Shown here piece after piece: positions 53,183 to 62,833 of a stretch of DNA of 64,000 nt. Where the stretch lies: assembly GCA_017520545.1 (NCBI GenBank), contig JAFXFM010000013.1, positions 158,667 to 222,666 on the forward strand. Direction: 5' to 3'. The notes under the pieces were generated by a model, which was given only the letters and a program-made list of their open reading frames with translations, had not been told where the DNA came from and did no database searches. How positions within the stretch are numbered: the stretch's first letter is position 1; each line of letters starts with the position of its first letter. The position numbers and the translations under genes were made by a program. Origin of the DNA: Alistipes sp. Lineage in GTDB: Bacteria > Bacteroidota > Bacteroidia > Bacteroidales > Rikenellaceae.

Positions 53183-54271
53183 ATGGTTGCCAATCTGAGA
53201 AATAAGTTCTGGTTTGTGGTGCTCTCCTGCATCTGCCGATTTATCTTTGCCACCACCTTTATCGTGTCGGGAGCACTGAAATCGATTGACCCGTGGGGTA
53301 CAATCCTCGCGATAGAGAGCTATCTTGCCACCTATAACCTCGCTGCGCCTGATTGGTTGGTGTCGGTAGCTGCAATTGGCCTTGGTGCAACAGAACTTAT
53401 TCTGGGCTGCTTGCTCATTTTTGGAGCCTATATCCGAATAACCTCTGTGATATCGGTGGTGGTAATGGTGCTCTTCTCCGTAGTAACACTTCTCAGTGCT
53501 ACCGTATTGCCGATTGAAGATTGTGGCTGTTTTGGAGCGCTGATACCACTGACACCTTGGCAGTCATTCGCCAAAAATATGGTGCTTCTGCCTATGACGA
53601 TATGCTTTTGGTATCACTACCGCAAAGAGCAGGTGTTCGAAAATTGGAAAAAGGATCTGTTCATACTTATTATCTTCTCCGTAGCAGCTTTTGTATTAGG
53701 CATTTATAGCTATCTGCACCTCCCCGTATTTGACGCTACACCTTACAGAACGGGTGTGAATATCGCTGAGGAGATGGAGCGTAGCCGAACCGCACCAAGT
53801 CGGGATGAGGTGGTACTCGTGTATCGCAATCGCCACACCGACGAACTGCACGAATTTTCTGTTGATGATACCACGTGGCAGAATGATAGTATCTGGGTTT
53901 GGGTCGAAACACGTGTAGAGGAGAGTGCGCAAACACCTACGTTGTTAGAGTTTTACGTTGGTGATGCCGAGGGCGACAAGACAATGCTACTACTCTCCAA
54001 ACCGAAACTTTATATGCTCTTTATGGAGAGCTCCAACTATGATGACGATATCCGTGCCGCTTTCGAAACTGTTGAACAATATGCCAAAATCAACGGAGGA
54101 GAGGTCATCTATGTAACGCCGGAAAATCTCGACGCCGTAGAGTGTGCATATCCTTGCTACAATATGGACCCCAAAACGATGAAGACCATTCTTCGTGCCG
54201 AGTACGGATTGGTCGAGTTGGAAAATGGTGTTATTGTCGGCAAATATAACTATCGCGACATACCATATTAA
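53183..54271 (+). CDS. BT_3928-like membrane protein (DoxX/MauE-type)
   Basis: 362 residues. N-terminal DoxX/MauE-like four-helix membrane domain (FATTFIVSGALKSIDPWGT, LGATELILGCLLIFGAYIRI, MVLFSVVTLLSATVLPIEDC) with GCFG between helices; the C-terminal ~180 residues (after a further helix near 165) are soluble and Cys-poor except AYPCYN. The family is widespread in Bacteroidetes next to metabolic genes; function not established, possibly redox. Starts 6 bp after tmk. Confidence 0.8.
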   Translation: MVANLRNKFWFVVLSCICRFIFATTFIVSGALKSIDPWGTILAIESYLATYNLAAPDWLVSVAAIGLGATELILGCLLIFGAYIRITSVISVVVMVLFSVVTLLSATVLPIEDCGCFGALIPLTPWQSFAKNMVLLPMTICFWYHYRKEQVFENWKKDLFILIIFSVAAFVLGIYSYLHLPVFDATPYRTGVNIAEEMERSRTAPSRDEVVLVYRNRHTDELHEFSVDDTTWQNDSIWVWVETRVEESAQTPTLLEFYVGDAEGDKTMLLLSKPKLYMLFMESSNYDDDIRAAFETVEQYAKINGGEVIYVTPENLDAVECAYPCYNMDPKTMKTILRAEYGLVELENGVIVGKYNYRDIPY

Positions 54272-54369
54272 GGGGTAAAAGGGCAAGAAGGAGTTTTTGA
54301 CTAACTTATCGTATATGCAAGGCCTTCCATTTTTTGGAGGGCTTTTCGTTTACCCCTTAATATGGTATG
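54259..54369. repeat. 21-bp inverted repeat with nested terminator between converging genes
   Basis: Perfect 21-bp repeat: CATACCATATTAAGGGGTAA(A) at 54259-54279 and its complement at 54349-54369. The left arm overlaps the last codons and stop of the BT_3928-like gene. Inside is a separate hairpin (54322-54329 with 54335-54342) followed by TTTT: a terminator. Confidence 0.8.
54322..54346 (+). terminator. Rho-independent terminator of tmk/BT_3928-like operon
   Basis: 8-bp stem GCCTTCCA / TGGAGGGC (one G-T), T5 loop, T4 tail. Confidence 0.7.
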
Positions 54370-54380
54370 GTACTCTCGAC

Positions 54381-55763
54381 TCACTGAACGGGAACCCCTC
54401 CGCCGAGTGCCTTGCAGAGCGTTATGTAGTTGATATATTGCTGAGCCACAAGATTCTCGAACTGCATCTGCGAGGTGTAGAGCGAGCGCTCGGCATCGAT
54501 AACATCGAGATATCCCGACAGACCATTTCGATACAGAGCGTAGGTCTGAATGGCGATGTTGCGATACGACTCAACCAAGTCGGCATAACGCTTCAACTCC
54601 TCGCGTGAAGTGGTGATAGCCACTAATGCACTCTCCACATCGCTCAATGCCTCAATAAAACTCTGTTCGTATGCGAGTAGACTCTGTTTGTAGGCTTCGC
54701 GTGCTGCCAACTCGCTACGACGCAACCCTCCGAAGTTGTAGATTGGCTGCGACAAAGCTGCCATAGCACTTGCAACCCACCCCTTGCTCGAAAATAGTTT
54801 GCTTATTTTGCCCGAGGTTACGCCTGCGGAACGCGAAAATGAGAACGATGGAAATCGAGCCGTACGCGCCAACCCTACCGCTGCTGCCCTCTGCTCCATA
54901 GTGTAGTATGCTGCCATAATGTCGGGACGACGGTGCAGAATATCCGACGGAAATCCGACCGCAATATCGTATGGACGATACGCATTGGTAGTGAGCCTAC
55001 TATCTGCAACGCCCGTGTCAATGAAATCTTCGGGTTGGTCGCCTGTAAGCGTCGCCAACGACAGCAACGTCTGGGCAATAGCCCTCTCGTAGAGCGGGAT
55101 ATCCGCCTCGGAGGTGTAGAGCAGGCTTTGTGCCTGTTCGAGATTTACACCCGAAGCAAATCCGTAGCGATAGAGCGAATCTACCAACGAAACCATCTCG
55201 CGACGCAATTCGCTGCTACGCTTGGCTATGGCGAGGTCTTGACGATATTGCAATAGTGTGAAGTAGGTTGTGGCAACCTCTGCTTCGAGTGCGAGCCGTA
55301 TACCTCGATATTGCCACACTTCGTACTCGATGGCAGCTTTTGCCCCCTTTGTGGCTTGACGCAACGAGCCAAACAGTGGTACTTCCCAACTCGCCGCAGG
55401 GATAATTTTGTAATCCATTGCGATATCATTTGTTGCCCCTGTGTAACTCGCCTCTACAGATATGTCGCCCGAGAGTGAAGGCCAATAGGCAGAGCGGGTA
55501 ACTACAAGGTTGTGTCGCGCCTCCTCTATGCGCGATGCAGCAATCTCGATATTCTTGTTTTGCGAAATTGCCCGCTCGATAAGACGATTGAGTGTCGTAT
55601 CTCCAAACATCTGCCACCAATCATCGCGTAGTGCTATGCTATCGCCCGGAAACTCTTTGCCGAAGATATACTCCTTCTGTGAGGAGAGTTGCGGCTTTGC
55701 GAGGTGCAGGTTACACCCAACAGCTACTGATGCTATAAATAATATATAAGGTAACTTACGCAT
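54381..55763 (-). CDS. NodT-type outer-membrane efflux lipoprotein (TolC family)
   Basis: 460 residues from the ATG at 55763, chosen because a signal peptide with lipobox SVAVGC (Cys17) starts there; the longer frame to 55790 would lie in the pump gene. DDWWQMFGDTTLNRLIERAI, NKNIEIAASRIEEARHNLVV, YRYGFASGVNLEQAQSLLY and LYRNGLSGYLDVIDAERSLY are typical OEP repeats. Start overlaps the pump stop by 8 bp. Confidence 0.92.
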   Translation of the reverse strand: MRKLPYILFIASVAVGCNLHLAKPQLSSQKEYIFGKEFPGDSIALRDDWWQMFGDTTLNRLIERAISQNKNIEIAASRIEEARHNLVVTRSAYWPSLSGDISVEASYTGATNDIAMDYKIIPAASWEVPLFGSLRQATKGAKAAIEYEVWQYRGIRLALEAEVATTYFTLLQYRQDLAIAKRSSELRREMVSLVDSLYRYGFASGVNLEQAQSLLYTSEADIPLYERAIAQTLLSLATLTGDQPEDFIDTGVADSRLTTNAYRPYDIAVGFPSDILHRRPDIMAAYYTMEQRAAAVGLARTARFPSFSFSRSAGVTSGKISKLFSSKGWVASAMAALSQPIYNFGGLRRSELAAREAYKQSLLAYEQSFIEALSDVESALVAITTSREELKRYADLVESYRNIAIQTYALYRNGLSGYLDVIDAERSLYTSQMQFENLVAQQYINYITLCKALGGGVPVQ

Positions 55764-58700
55764 AATCTTCCTCCTTTCGTTTCTGCTCAAATCGAGCTAC
55801 TTTTCCAACTAAATAGTAGAGCGCAGGGTAGAGTAGTATGCCGAAAATGGTGGCAAAGAGCAGACCACCGACCAACGACACACCCATAATGTTGCGGGCG
55901 GTGGAGTAGACTCCCGACGCAAACACCAAAGGCAACATTCCGAGAATTGAGGCGAAGGCGGTCATCAATATCGGTCGTACACGCATCTTCGCAGCATTTA
56001 TTGTGGCATTGAGTAGCGACTGCTGCTCCTCGTGAAATAGTTTGTCGGCATACTCCACTACAAGGATAGAGTTTTTTGCTGCTAAACCTATCAACATCGC
56101 CAGCGATATCTGCATATAGATGTCGTTGATGAACTTCGGAGCAATAAGATGGGCTAATCCAACTGCGCACATCGCCCCCATAACCGCTAATGGCACACCC
56201 AATACAATCGAAAGCGGAAGACTCCAACTCTCGTACAAAGATGAGAGCGTGAAGAATACGAAGATGAAGGCTATAAGGAATACCCACGCGCCTTTGCCGC
56301 CCTCCTCGTGCTCCTGAAACGAAACGCCACTCCACGCAATTGTGGTGTCGTCGGGCAGAATTTCGTCGGCAATGCGCTCGATATCCTCCATAACGTCGCC
56401 CGTTGATGCCCCCTCGACAGGTGCAACGTTTATGCCTATCGAGCGATAGAGATTGAACTGCGAGAGATATTGCACGCCCGTAGTGTCGCGTACCGTAACA
56501 AACGATGTGAGTGGCACACTTTCGTTGTTGCTATTTTTAAGGAAATAGCCGTTGAGCGATGCTTCGTTCTCGCGATACTCGGGCGCCGCCTGCAAATAAC
56601 TCTGATACAGACGTCCATAGAGGTTGAAGTTGTTAATCATTCGACCTCCGAGCAGGGTGGCTGTTTCGGAGTAGAGCGATGCGAGCGATACTCCACTCAT
56701 CAGAGCGTGCTGCTTGTCTATGTCGAGGTGCTTTTGTGTTACACCATCACGAAATTCGGTGGTTGCAGAGCGTATGCGTGGCTCGTTGCGCAGCGCGGCG
56801 AGGAGCTTGTTGCTCTGCTCGGTGAGGTAGGCAGTTCCTTTGCCCGCTCTATCCTGCAACTCGAATGTTACGCCCGAAGTTACACCCAAACCGGGTATTG
56901 AGGGCGAGACGAATGCTCCGCACTCCGCCTCAGGTATGGCAGAGTACAACACATCGTTCAATTTTGCCACTGCCTCCATTGCCGACATTTTGCGCTTGTC
57001 AAAATCGACAAGTTTCACGAATATCACACCGCAATTGGTTGCCGCAACTCCCGAAACGAGGTTGAAGCCCGATACGACACCTGTGCTTTGTACAATAGGC
57101 AACGTAGCCTTCGTTACCGAATCGACCTTTGACATAATCTGCTCGGTGCGGGAGAGCGCGGTGTTGTCCGGCGCATTTACCGAGATGGTAAAAAATCCTT
57201 GGTCCTCCTCGGGTAGAAAACCGCTTGGCAGAAGTTTTAATAATGTGCCTATCGCAACGCCTGTAATAGCAACCACCGCAATTGTTGTGCGCCAACGATT
57301 TACAATGCGACCGATGACGTTGGCATAACGCCCCATTGCGGCATCGAAAAGACGATTGAACGCACCGAATATACCCGATTTACGCTCCTTGTGAGGACGT
57401 AGCAACATAGCGCACAGCGCAGGTGATAGCGATAATGCGTTTATCATAGAGAATACTACCGACACCGAAATAGTTACGGCAAATTGCTGAAACAGACGTG
57501 CCGAAATACCGCCCGAAAAGGATATTGGCAGAAAGACTGCCAATAACACTATCGTAGTGGCGATGATTGGCGATGTAACCTTGCTCATCGCCTCCTCCGT
57601 CGCCTTTTGTGGCGATAAACCGCGCTCAATGTTGGCTTGTGCCGCTTCGACCACTACGATTGCATCATCAACCACCAAGCCTATCGATAGTACCAAACCG
57701 AGCAATGATACGATGTTTATGGTGAAGCCTAAGAGTGGAAAAACCATAAATGTGCCTATGATTGAAACGGGTATGGCAATAAGCGGAATAAGCGTTGCAC
57801 GCCAATCCTGCAAGAAGATGAAAATTATAAGTATGACCAAGATGAGGGCAATAATCAAAGTCTCGAATATCTCGCGGATTCCTGCCGATATGCTCTTCGT
57901 GCCATCGACCAACACCTCGAACTCTACGCCATCGGGCATACGCTCAGCCAATTCGCTCATCTTTGTCTTTACCGCCTCGCCGAGTGCCACAGCATTGGAG
58001 TTCGGCTCCTGATAGATGGTGATAATGGTGGTGGGCTTGTCGCCAAAACGCGAACTTGCACCGTAGTTTTGGTTGCCCAACTCTACGGTTGCCACATCGT
58101 GCAGCCGCACCTGCGTACCTCGCTCGGTGGTGCGTAGCAGAATGTTGCCGAACTCCTCGGGAGTGGAGATTTGACGAGGCATTGTTACGGTGTAGGTGTA
58201 TTGCGTGGAGGGTGGGGTTGGTTCTGCGCCAAACTTTCCGGCAGGGTAGATACCCGCTTCGGTCGAGATGGCGGAGAGAATTTCGCTCACCGATATATTG
58301 TAGTAGGCGAGTAGGTCGGGGCGTAGCCAAACGCGCATAGCGTACTCGCCGGCACCCATAATATCGACCTTACCCACGCCATTGAGTTTGAGCAACTCAT
58401 TTTCGAGGTTTATGTAGGCATAGTTCGAGAGAAAGTTCTCGTCGTATCGCCCGTCGCTATACAGGGCGTAGACCATCAAAAAACCGGTCTGAGTTTTGCG
58501 CGTAACAACACCTTGTTCCACCACCGACGATGGCAGCTTAGCCATAGCCGTAGCGACATTGTTCTGCGTAAATATGGCGTTGAGATCGGCATCGGAGCCG
58601 ATGTCGAATGTAACTTGCAAGGTCATTGAGCCGTCGTTAGCACTCGTCGCCTGCATATAGAGCATATCGCTCACACCCATAACGCTCTCGGCAATGGGGG

Positions 58701-58887
58701 TGGCTACGGCGTTATTAACCGTTTCGGCATCGGCACCTTCGTAGGTGGCACTAACCTCCACGACCGGCGGAGTGATGTCGGGGTATTGCTCTATGGCGAG
58801 ATTGCCAATCGAAACGGCTCCCAACAGCACAATTATCACCGACAAAGATATGGCAAATATAGGTCTGCGAATAAAGAAGTTTTTCAT
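55756..58887 (-). CDS. RND multidrug efflux permease, HAE1/AcrB type
   Basis: 1043 residues. FFIRRPIFAISLSVIIVLLG opens helix 1; GLVVDDAIVVVEAAQANIER in helix 4 keeps both aspartates and IGLAAKNSILVVEYADKL in helix 10 keeps the relay lysine, so this is a classical proton-driven AcrB-like pump, unlike the first RND system in the window. GVGKVDIMGAGEYAMRVWL and the C-terminal RPILMTAFASILGMLPLV follow the family. 12 bp after the adaptor gene. Confidence 0.95.
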   Translation of the reverse strand: MKNFFIRRPIFAISLSVIIVLLGAVSIGNLAIEQYPDITPPVVEVSATYEGADAETVNNAVATPIAESVMGVSDMLYMQATSANDGSMTLQVTFDIGSDADLNAIFTQNNVATAMAKLPSSVVEQGVVTRKTQTGFLMVYALYSDGRYDENFLSNYAYINLENELLKLNGVGKVDIMGAGEYAMRVWLRPDLLAYYNISVSEILSAISTEAGIYPAGKFGAEPTPPSTQYTYTVTMPRQISTPEEFGNILLRTTERGTQVRLHDVATVELGNQNYGASSRFGDKPTTIITIYQEPNSNAVALGEAVKTKMSELAERMPDGVEFEVLVDGTKSISAGIREIFETLIIALILVILIIFIFLQDWRATLIPLIAIPVSIIGTFMVFPLLGFTINIVSLLGLVLSIGLVVDDAIVVVEAAQANIERGLSPQKATEEAMSKVTSPIIATTIVLLAVFLPISFSGGISARLFQQFAVTISVSVVFSMINALSLSPALCAMLLRPHKERKSGIFGAFNRLFDAAMGRYANVIGRIVNRWRTTIAVVAITGVAIGTLLKLLPSGFLPEEDQGFFTISVNAPDNTALSRTEQIMSKVDSVTKATLPIVQSTGVVSGFNLVSGVAATNCGVIFVKLVDFDKRKMSAMEAVAKLNDVLYSAIPEAECGAFVSPSIPGLGVTSGVTFELQDRAGKGTAYLTEQSNKLLAALRNEPRIRSATTEFRDGVTQKHLDIDKQHALMSGVSLASLYSETATLLGGRMINNFNLYGRLYQSYLQAAPEYRENEASLNGYFLKNSNNESVPLTSFVTVRDTTGVQYLSQFNLYRSIGINVAPVEGASTGDVMEDIERIADEILPDDTTIAWSGVSFQEHEEGGKGAWVFLIAFIFVFFTLSSLYESWSLPLSIVLGVPLAVMGAMCAVGLAHLIAPKFINDIYMQISLAMLIGLAAKNSILVVEYADKLFHEEQQSLLNATINAAKMRVRPILMTAFASILGMLPLVFASGVYSTARNIMGVSLVGGLLFATIFGILLYPALYYLVGKVARFEQKRKEEDYA

Positions 58888-58899
58888 ATTTGAAATGTA

Positions 58900-60012
58900 C
58901 TATTTTGTCGCTAACGAAACCTTCATTCCGTTGCTAAGTTTTTGCAATCCTGTTGTGGCGACCATTTCGCCTCTCTCTACACCACTCTCCACAATCCACC
59001 ATTCGCCTGTGGTGTTGCCGAGTCTTACCTCGCGGTATTCGGCAGTAGAGTCGGGGCGTATAACCCACACCGAGGAGATGTTCTGCACACGATTTACAGC
59101 TCGTTGCGGAACGATAACTTGTTCTTTGTCTGCTCCGAGCGAGGCCGATATGCGGGCAAATTGCCCCACTTTAAGGGTATAATCGGGGTTGCGGAAGCCA
59201 ACGACCAGAACTATTGTGCCCATTTCGCTCGCAACACTCTGACGCGTGTAGAGATAGAAGCCCTCTTCGGGATACTCGCTACCGTCAGCAACCCGCAATT
59301 TTATATTGGAGAGCAGCTTGTTATTCTCGTAAGAGAACGCCTTGCGTCCAGTTATGGCGAGATATTCCCTCATCGGTATAGCCAAATCGACTCCTATTGT
59401 GTCGATATTCTGAATGGTGGTGAGTTCCGAGAATTGTGTCCCCGGGCCTATGTAGTCGCCGGCCGTCGCTGCCGACGAGGATATTATACCATTTATAGGC
59501 GCGTATATGCGCGTGTAGCTCTCGTCGAGTCGCGCATTGCGCAGGCTCTGTTCTGCCGACTTAACGCTGGCTATGGCGGAGAGGTTCTCGGCGGTGTATT
59601 GGTCGAGCTGCGTTTGACTTATGGCGTTAATCTTCGCCAACGGAATGGCTCGCTCGTAATTTCGCTTCGCCTCGGCAGCCTTTGCTTTGGCAGAGGACAG
59701 GGCAGCTTCGGCAGCCAGACGGTTGGCTCGCTGGGGAGCATCGTCGATGGTGAAGATTAACTGTCCGCGCTTTACGGGCATACCATTTTTGAAAAATGAC
59801 GCGCGCAGAAAACCCGATATTCGAGGCTGAATTGTCGCCGAGTAGTTCGCTGCAATCGGAGCGATGAAAGTTCGTGTGTATGGAACTTTTCTCTCTTCTA
59901 CAGTCGCTACTTCGATAGAAATGGGCTCGGTACTACTCTTGGCGCGTTGCTTGCAAGATAGACAGCTAATGGCGAGCATAATTATGAGCGTCAGGCGAAT
60001 TTTTGCATACAT
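58900..60012 (-). CDS. RND periplasmic adaptor lipoprotein
   Basis: 370 residues. Lipobox CLSC (Cys20). Adaptor motifs RTFIAPIAANYSATIQPRIS, GMPVKRGQLIFTIDD, a long hairpin (LAAEAALSSAKAKAAEAKRN), SYTRIYAPINGIISSSAATA and the beta-barrel/MP parts. First gene of the adaptor-pump-channel operon; no regulator gene is adjacent. Confidence 0.93.
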   Translation of the reverse strand: MYAKIRLTLIIMLAISCLSCKQRAKSSTEPISIEVATVEERKVPYTRTFIAPIAANYSATIQPRISGFLRASFFKNGMPVKRGQLIFTIDDAPQRANRLAAEAALSSAKAKAAEAKRNYERAIPLAKINAISQTQLDQYTAENLSAIASVKSAEQSLRNARLDESYTRIYAPINGIISSSAATAGDYIGPGTQFSELTTIQNIDTIGVDLAIPMREYLAITGRKAFSYENNKLLSNIKLRVADGSEYPEEGFYLYTRQSVASEMGTIVLVVGFRNPDYTLKVGQFARISASLGADKEQVIVPQRAVNRVQNISSVWVIRPDSTAEYREVRLGNTTGEWWIVESGVERGEMVATTGLQKLSNGMKVSLATK

Positions 60013-60138
60013 ATCTTTAATTGTTAGTGTTTTATGTAAAAATCATATTGTAGGAGCTACTTTAACAAAAAATATACCCTAAAAAGGTCCGAATTGAGAA
60101 AAAAGTGGGTATTTAGAGCGTTTTTATTGAAAAAATTT

Positions 60139-60167
60139 TTTGTTTTAAAAAAAATATTTTACATTTG
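60139..60167 (+). promoter_or_regulatory. Promoter of the histone H1-like gene
   Basis: TTTG at 60139-60142, 17-nt A/T spacer, TACATTTG at 60160-60167. Confidence 0.75.
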
Positions 60168-60210
60168 TATCATAAACCATTAACACTTAACACTTAAAAA
60201 TTACAAGGTT

Positions 60211-60387
60211 ATGAAGAATTTAGTAGATCAGATCAATGCACAGGTTGCTGCTTTCCAGGCAAACGCTGCTGCTCAGGTAGAGAAGAACAACAAGGCTGCG
60301 GGTACTCGCGCACGTAAGGCTGCTTTGGAGCTCACTAAGCTCTTGAAGGAGTTCCGCAAGGTATCTGTTGCTGAGGCTAAGAAATAG
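60211..60387 (+). CDS. Histone H1-like (Hc1-type) small basic protein
   Basis: 58 residues: starts MKNLVDQINAQVAAFQANAA, continues with QVEKNNKAAGTRARKAALEL and ends KLLKEFRKVSVAEAKK. It is Lys/Ala-rich and helical, matching the short histone H1-like proteins common in Bacteroidetes. These bind DNA non-specifically and help shape the nucleoid. A good promoter and terminator frame it as a single-gene unit. Confidence 0.85.
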   Translation: MKNLVDQINAQVAAFQANAAAQVEKNNKAAGTRARKAALELTKLLKEFRKVSVAEAKK

Positions 60388-60414
60388 TTCTTGCTTACTT
60401 GCGAAAAAAATAGG

Positions 60415-60444
60415 CGTACCCCAAATGGGTACGTTTATTTTTTT
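60415..60444 (+). terminator. Rho-independent terminator
   Basis: CGTACCC / GGGTACG stem (60415-60421, 60427-60433), CAAAT loop, T-rich tail. Confidence 0.85.
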
Positions 60445-60500
60445 TGTGTAAATTACAGGAGTATGTTTTGGCTTAATTATTGCGATATGGAGCCATTGCT

Positions 60501-60944
60501 ATGATGAAACAACTTCTCGAAATACTGCGCGAATATCGCTATATCGACCGAGCGATACTCTTTTTGCGCCTCTTTGCAGGAGTACTAATCTCGCTGCACA
60601 TCATCGGTAAATTGCAAACCTACAACTTCGTGCTTACGGGCTATCCGGCACTGCTCTTCGGTAATAGTTGGGCGACGTTTGTCATCTTCACCTTCTTGGA
60701 GGCGGCATTTGCCGTGATGATAATTCTCGGCTACGGCACGCGCTTTGCAGCCTTTATTATGTCGCTCGGAATGTTTGTCGAGATATTTATTATCTACCCG
60801 TCGCTCGGCTGGGTGGGAGTGGAGCGACAGGTGCTATACATCGGCATCTACACAACCTTGGTTCTCTCTGGTAGTGGACGGTATGGCTTGGAGGCTCATT
60901 TCGATAGAGTGCGCAAGGGGCTACGTCGCCAAAAAGTCGCATAA
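60501..60944 (+). CDS. DoxX family membrane protein
   Basis: 147 residues from ATG 60501, which has GGAG eight bases upstream; the alternative TTG at 60480 has no such site. Four hydrophobic helices (AILFLRLFAGVLISLHIIGK, FVIFTFLEAAFAVMIILGYG, FAAFIMSLGMFVEIFIIYP, VLYIGIYTTLVLSG) in the DoxX pattern. Function of this branch is unknown. Confidence 0.78.
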   Translation: MMKQLLEILREYRYIDRAILFLRLFAGVLISLHIIGKLQTYNFVLTGYPALLFGNSWATFVIFTFLEAAFAVMIILGYGTRFAAFIMSLGMFVEIFIIYPSLGWVGVERQVLYIGIYTTLVLSGSGRYGLEAHFDRVRKGLRRQKVA

Positions 60945-61020
60945 TTGCGGCGTTCGTTTAAAGTTTTTGCCGATTGGTTGATTTTTGCTGTGAAAATAGT
61001 CGCTATTTTAAAAATAGTAT

Positions 61021-61028
61021 TATCTTTG
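61021..61028 (+). promoter_or_regulatory. -7 element upstream of the thioredoxin-fold gene
   Basis: TATCTTTG, 28 nt before the ATG at 61057; -33 TTTG not clear. Confidence 0.5.
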
Positions 61029-61056
61029 CAGGTCAAAACACTTAAATATATTGAAA

Positions 61057-61575
61057 ATGAGAACCTTTATATTAGCAGCTATTGTAACAATTTTCGCAGT
61101 TTCGGCGCAGGCGCAGTCGTTGCCTCGCAAGGTTAGCAACGTTACAATCAAGGACCTTTATGGCAATCCGACTTCGTTGCCTAACTATGGCAAGAAGAAT
61201 TTGCTTATTTTCTACGTAGACCCGGATGCTTACTTGGCCATGAACAAGAACAATAAGTTTGCCGAGGAGTTGGAGGCAAACGGTCGTGCTGCCGGTCCAA
61301 ACATCTATGGCTTCGGTATCTTGAACTTCCCTGACACCTTCTTGCCAAAAGATATGTTGCGTAAGATCTGCCGCAAGCGTGTAGAGAAGAATGGTGCAAC
61401 CATTATCGACGATGGCGAGCACCTCTTCAAGAATGCGTGGGGCTTGGGTGATTGCAACCAGAAGTTTATGTTGCTTATCGTGTCTAAGACTGGCGAACTC
61501 GTTTACGTGCAGAAAGAGGAGATTACTCCGGCAGGTAAAGAGGAGTTCTATCGCATAATTGAGAAATATCGTTAG
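61057..61575 (+). CDS. Exported thioredoxin-fold protein, YtfJ-like
   Basis: 172 residues from ATG 61057 (the TTG at 61051 is less likely). Signal peptide ending SAQAQ. NVTIKDLYGNPTSLPNYGKK, NLLIFYVDPDAYLAMNK and CNQKFMLLIVSKTGELVYVQ give a thioredoxin-like alternation resembling YtfJ, without a CxxC redox pair. Probably periplasmic; role unknown. The broken barrel gene begins 3 bp later. Confidence 0.65.
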   Translation: MRTFILAAIVTIFAVSAQAQSLPRKVSNVTIKDLYGNPTSLPNYGKKNLLIFYVDPDAYLAMNKNNKFAEELEANGRAAGPNIYGFGILNFPDTFLPKDMLRKICRKRVEKNGATIIDDGEHLFKNAWGLGDCNQKFMLLIVSKTGELVYVQKEEITPAGKEEFYRIIEKYR

Positions 61576-61578
61576 TAA

Positions 61579-62817
61579 TTGAAGCTTTGTAGAGTATTCA
61601 TATTTGCACTGCTCATTTCGATAACCTTCGACGCAGTGTCGCAAACTGATAGTATCCTTGTTGCCAACAAGGATACTGTTGCTTATTGATATACTCCAAT
61701 TGAGAATGTTGCCCCCGTATCGCGCCGACAAAAGAGCCGAGAGGCTTTTATGCGCTACTTCGTGGGCGTGGGTGCCGACGAGAGCTTTGAGCGCAAAGTC
61801 GATATGACCTTTGTGCCGACAATCTACTACACCCCTTCGACCTCGGTGGGTCTGCTTGTTATGGCGTCGGGACTCTATCGTATCGACAAGCAAAATCGCA
61901 ATATCCCGGCATCGAACTTCTCGGTTTATACTACGGCATCGCTCACGGGCTTCTATCGTGTGGGTGTGAACGGCAACAATATCTTTAAAAACGATAACCA
62001 ACGCCTCGCCTACAATGCCGAATTCTACGCAATGCCTACTTCGTTTTGGGGAGTGGGGTATAGTGCAGCTATGGTGAATGAGCCACTGCAATATATCGCT
62101 TCGCGCACGATTGTAGATGTACGCTTTCTGCAAAAGGCGACCAAAGGACTATATGTGGGTGCAGGTGTCGATTTTAACTACCACTTCGGACGATTTAACC
62201 GCAAGAACTGCTGTACGGAGACGGAATTTGCGACGAGGTTGAATGGCGAAAGGGTGAGCTATAATGCTACGGGCATTTCACTCTTTGTCGAGTTCGACAC
62301 TCGCGATGTTATCTCAGCTCCGCAACGAGGGGTCTATGTTGCTGTTCAGGCAAAGGTGCGCCCGAAGGGTATGAACAATGTCGGTCAGACGTTATGGATG
62401 GGGCGCCTCTCGGCAAACTACTATCAGCGATTGTGGAAGGGTGCAATTCTCGCCCTCGATTTGCAGGGCGAGTACAATAGCGAAGGCACACCTTGGATAT
62501 ATAACGCCACGCTCGGCTCCTCGATACGTGGATATTATGGCGGTCGCTTTAACGATTTGTGTGTTGTTACGTTGCAGGCGGAGTTGCGCCAACACATCTA
62601 TAAGGGCTTTGGCGCAGCAGCGTGGGGTGGAGCAGGAAATGTTTTCCATAGTTTCCGTACCTTTAAATGGGACGAAACATTGCCTACTTATGGCGTAGGC
62701 TTGCGCTACGAGGTTATGAAGGGCATCAATATACGCTTCGACTATGGCTTCGGCTGCCGCGACCACCGCGGAAAACTTATCCACGGTGCAGTATTCTCAT
62801 TCAACGAAGCTTTTTGA
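61579..62817 (+). pseudogene. Outer-membrane beta-barrel (BamA/TamA-like surface antigen) gene with in-frame TGA
   Basis: One continuous frame runs from TTG 61579 to the stop before 62817 except for a TGA at 61687-61689. The 5' part encodes a signal peptide (VFIFALLISITFDAVSQ) and about 15 more residues; after TGA come YTPIENVAPVSRR and then a long barrel (FVGVGADESFERKVDMTFV, GISLFVEFDTRDVISAPQRG, YYQRLWKGAILALDLQGEYN, VGLRYEVMKGINIRFDYGFG) ending in aromatic Phe as barrels do. An internal ATG at 61750 would yield a barrel without export signal. Either a nonsense mutation or a read/assembly error. Confidence 0.75.
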
Positions 62818-62833
62818 TAATTGATAATAAGTG

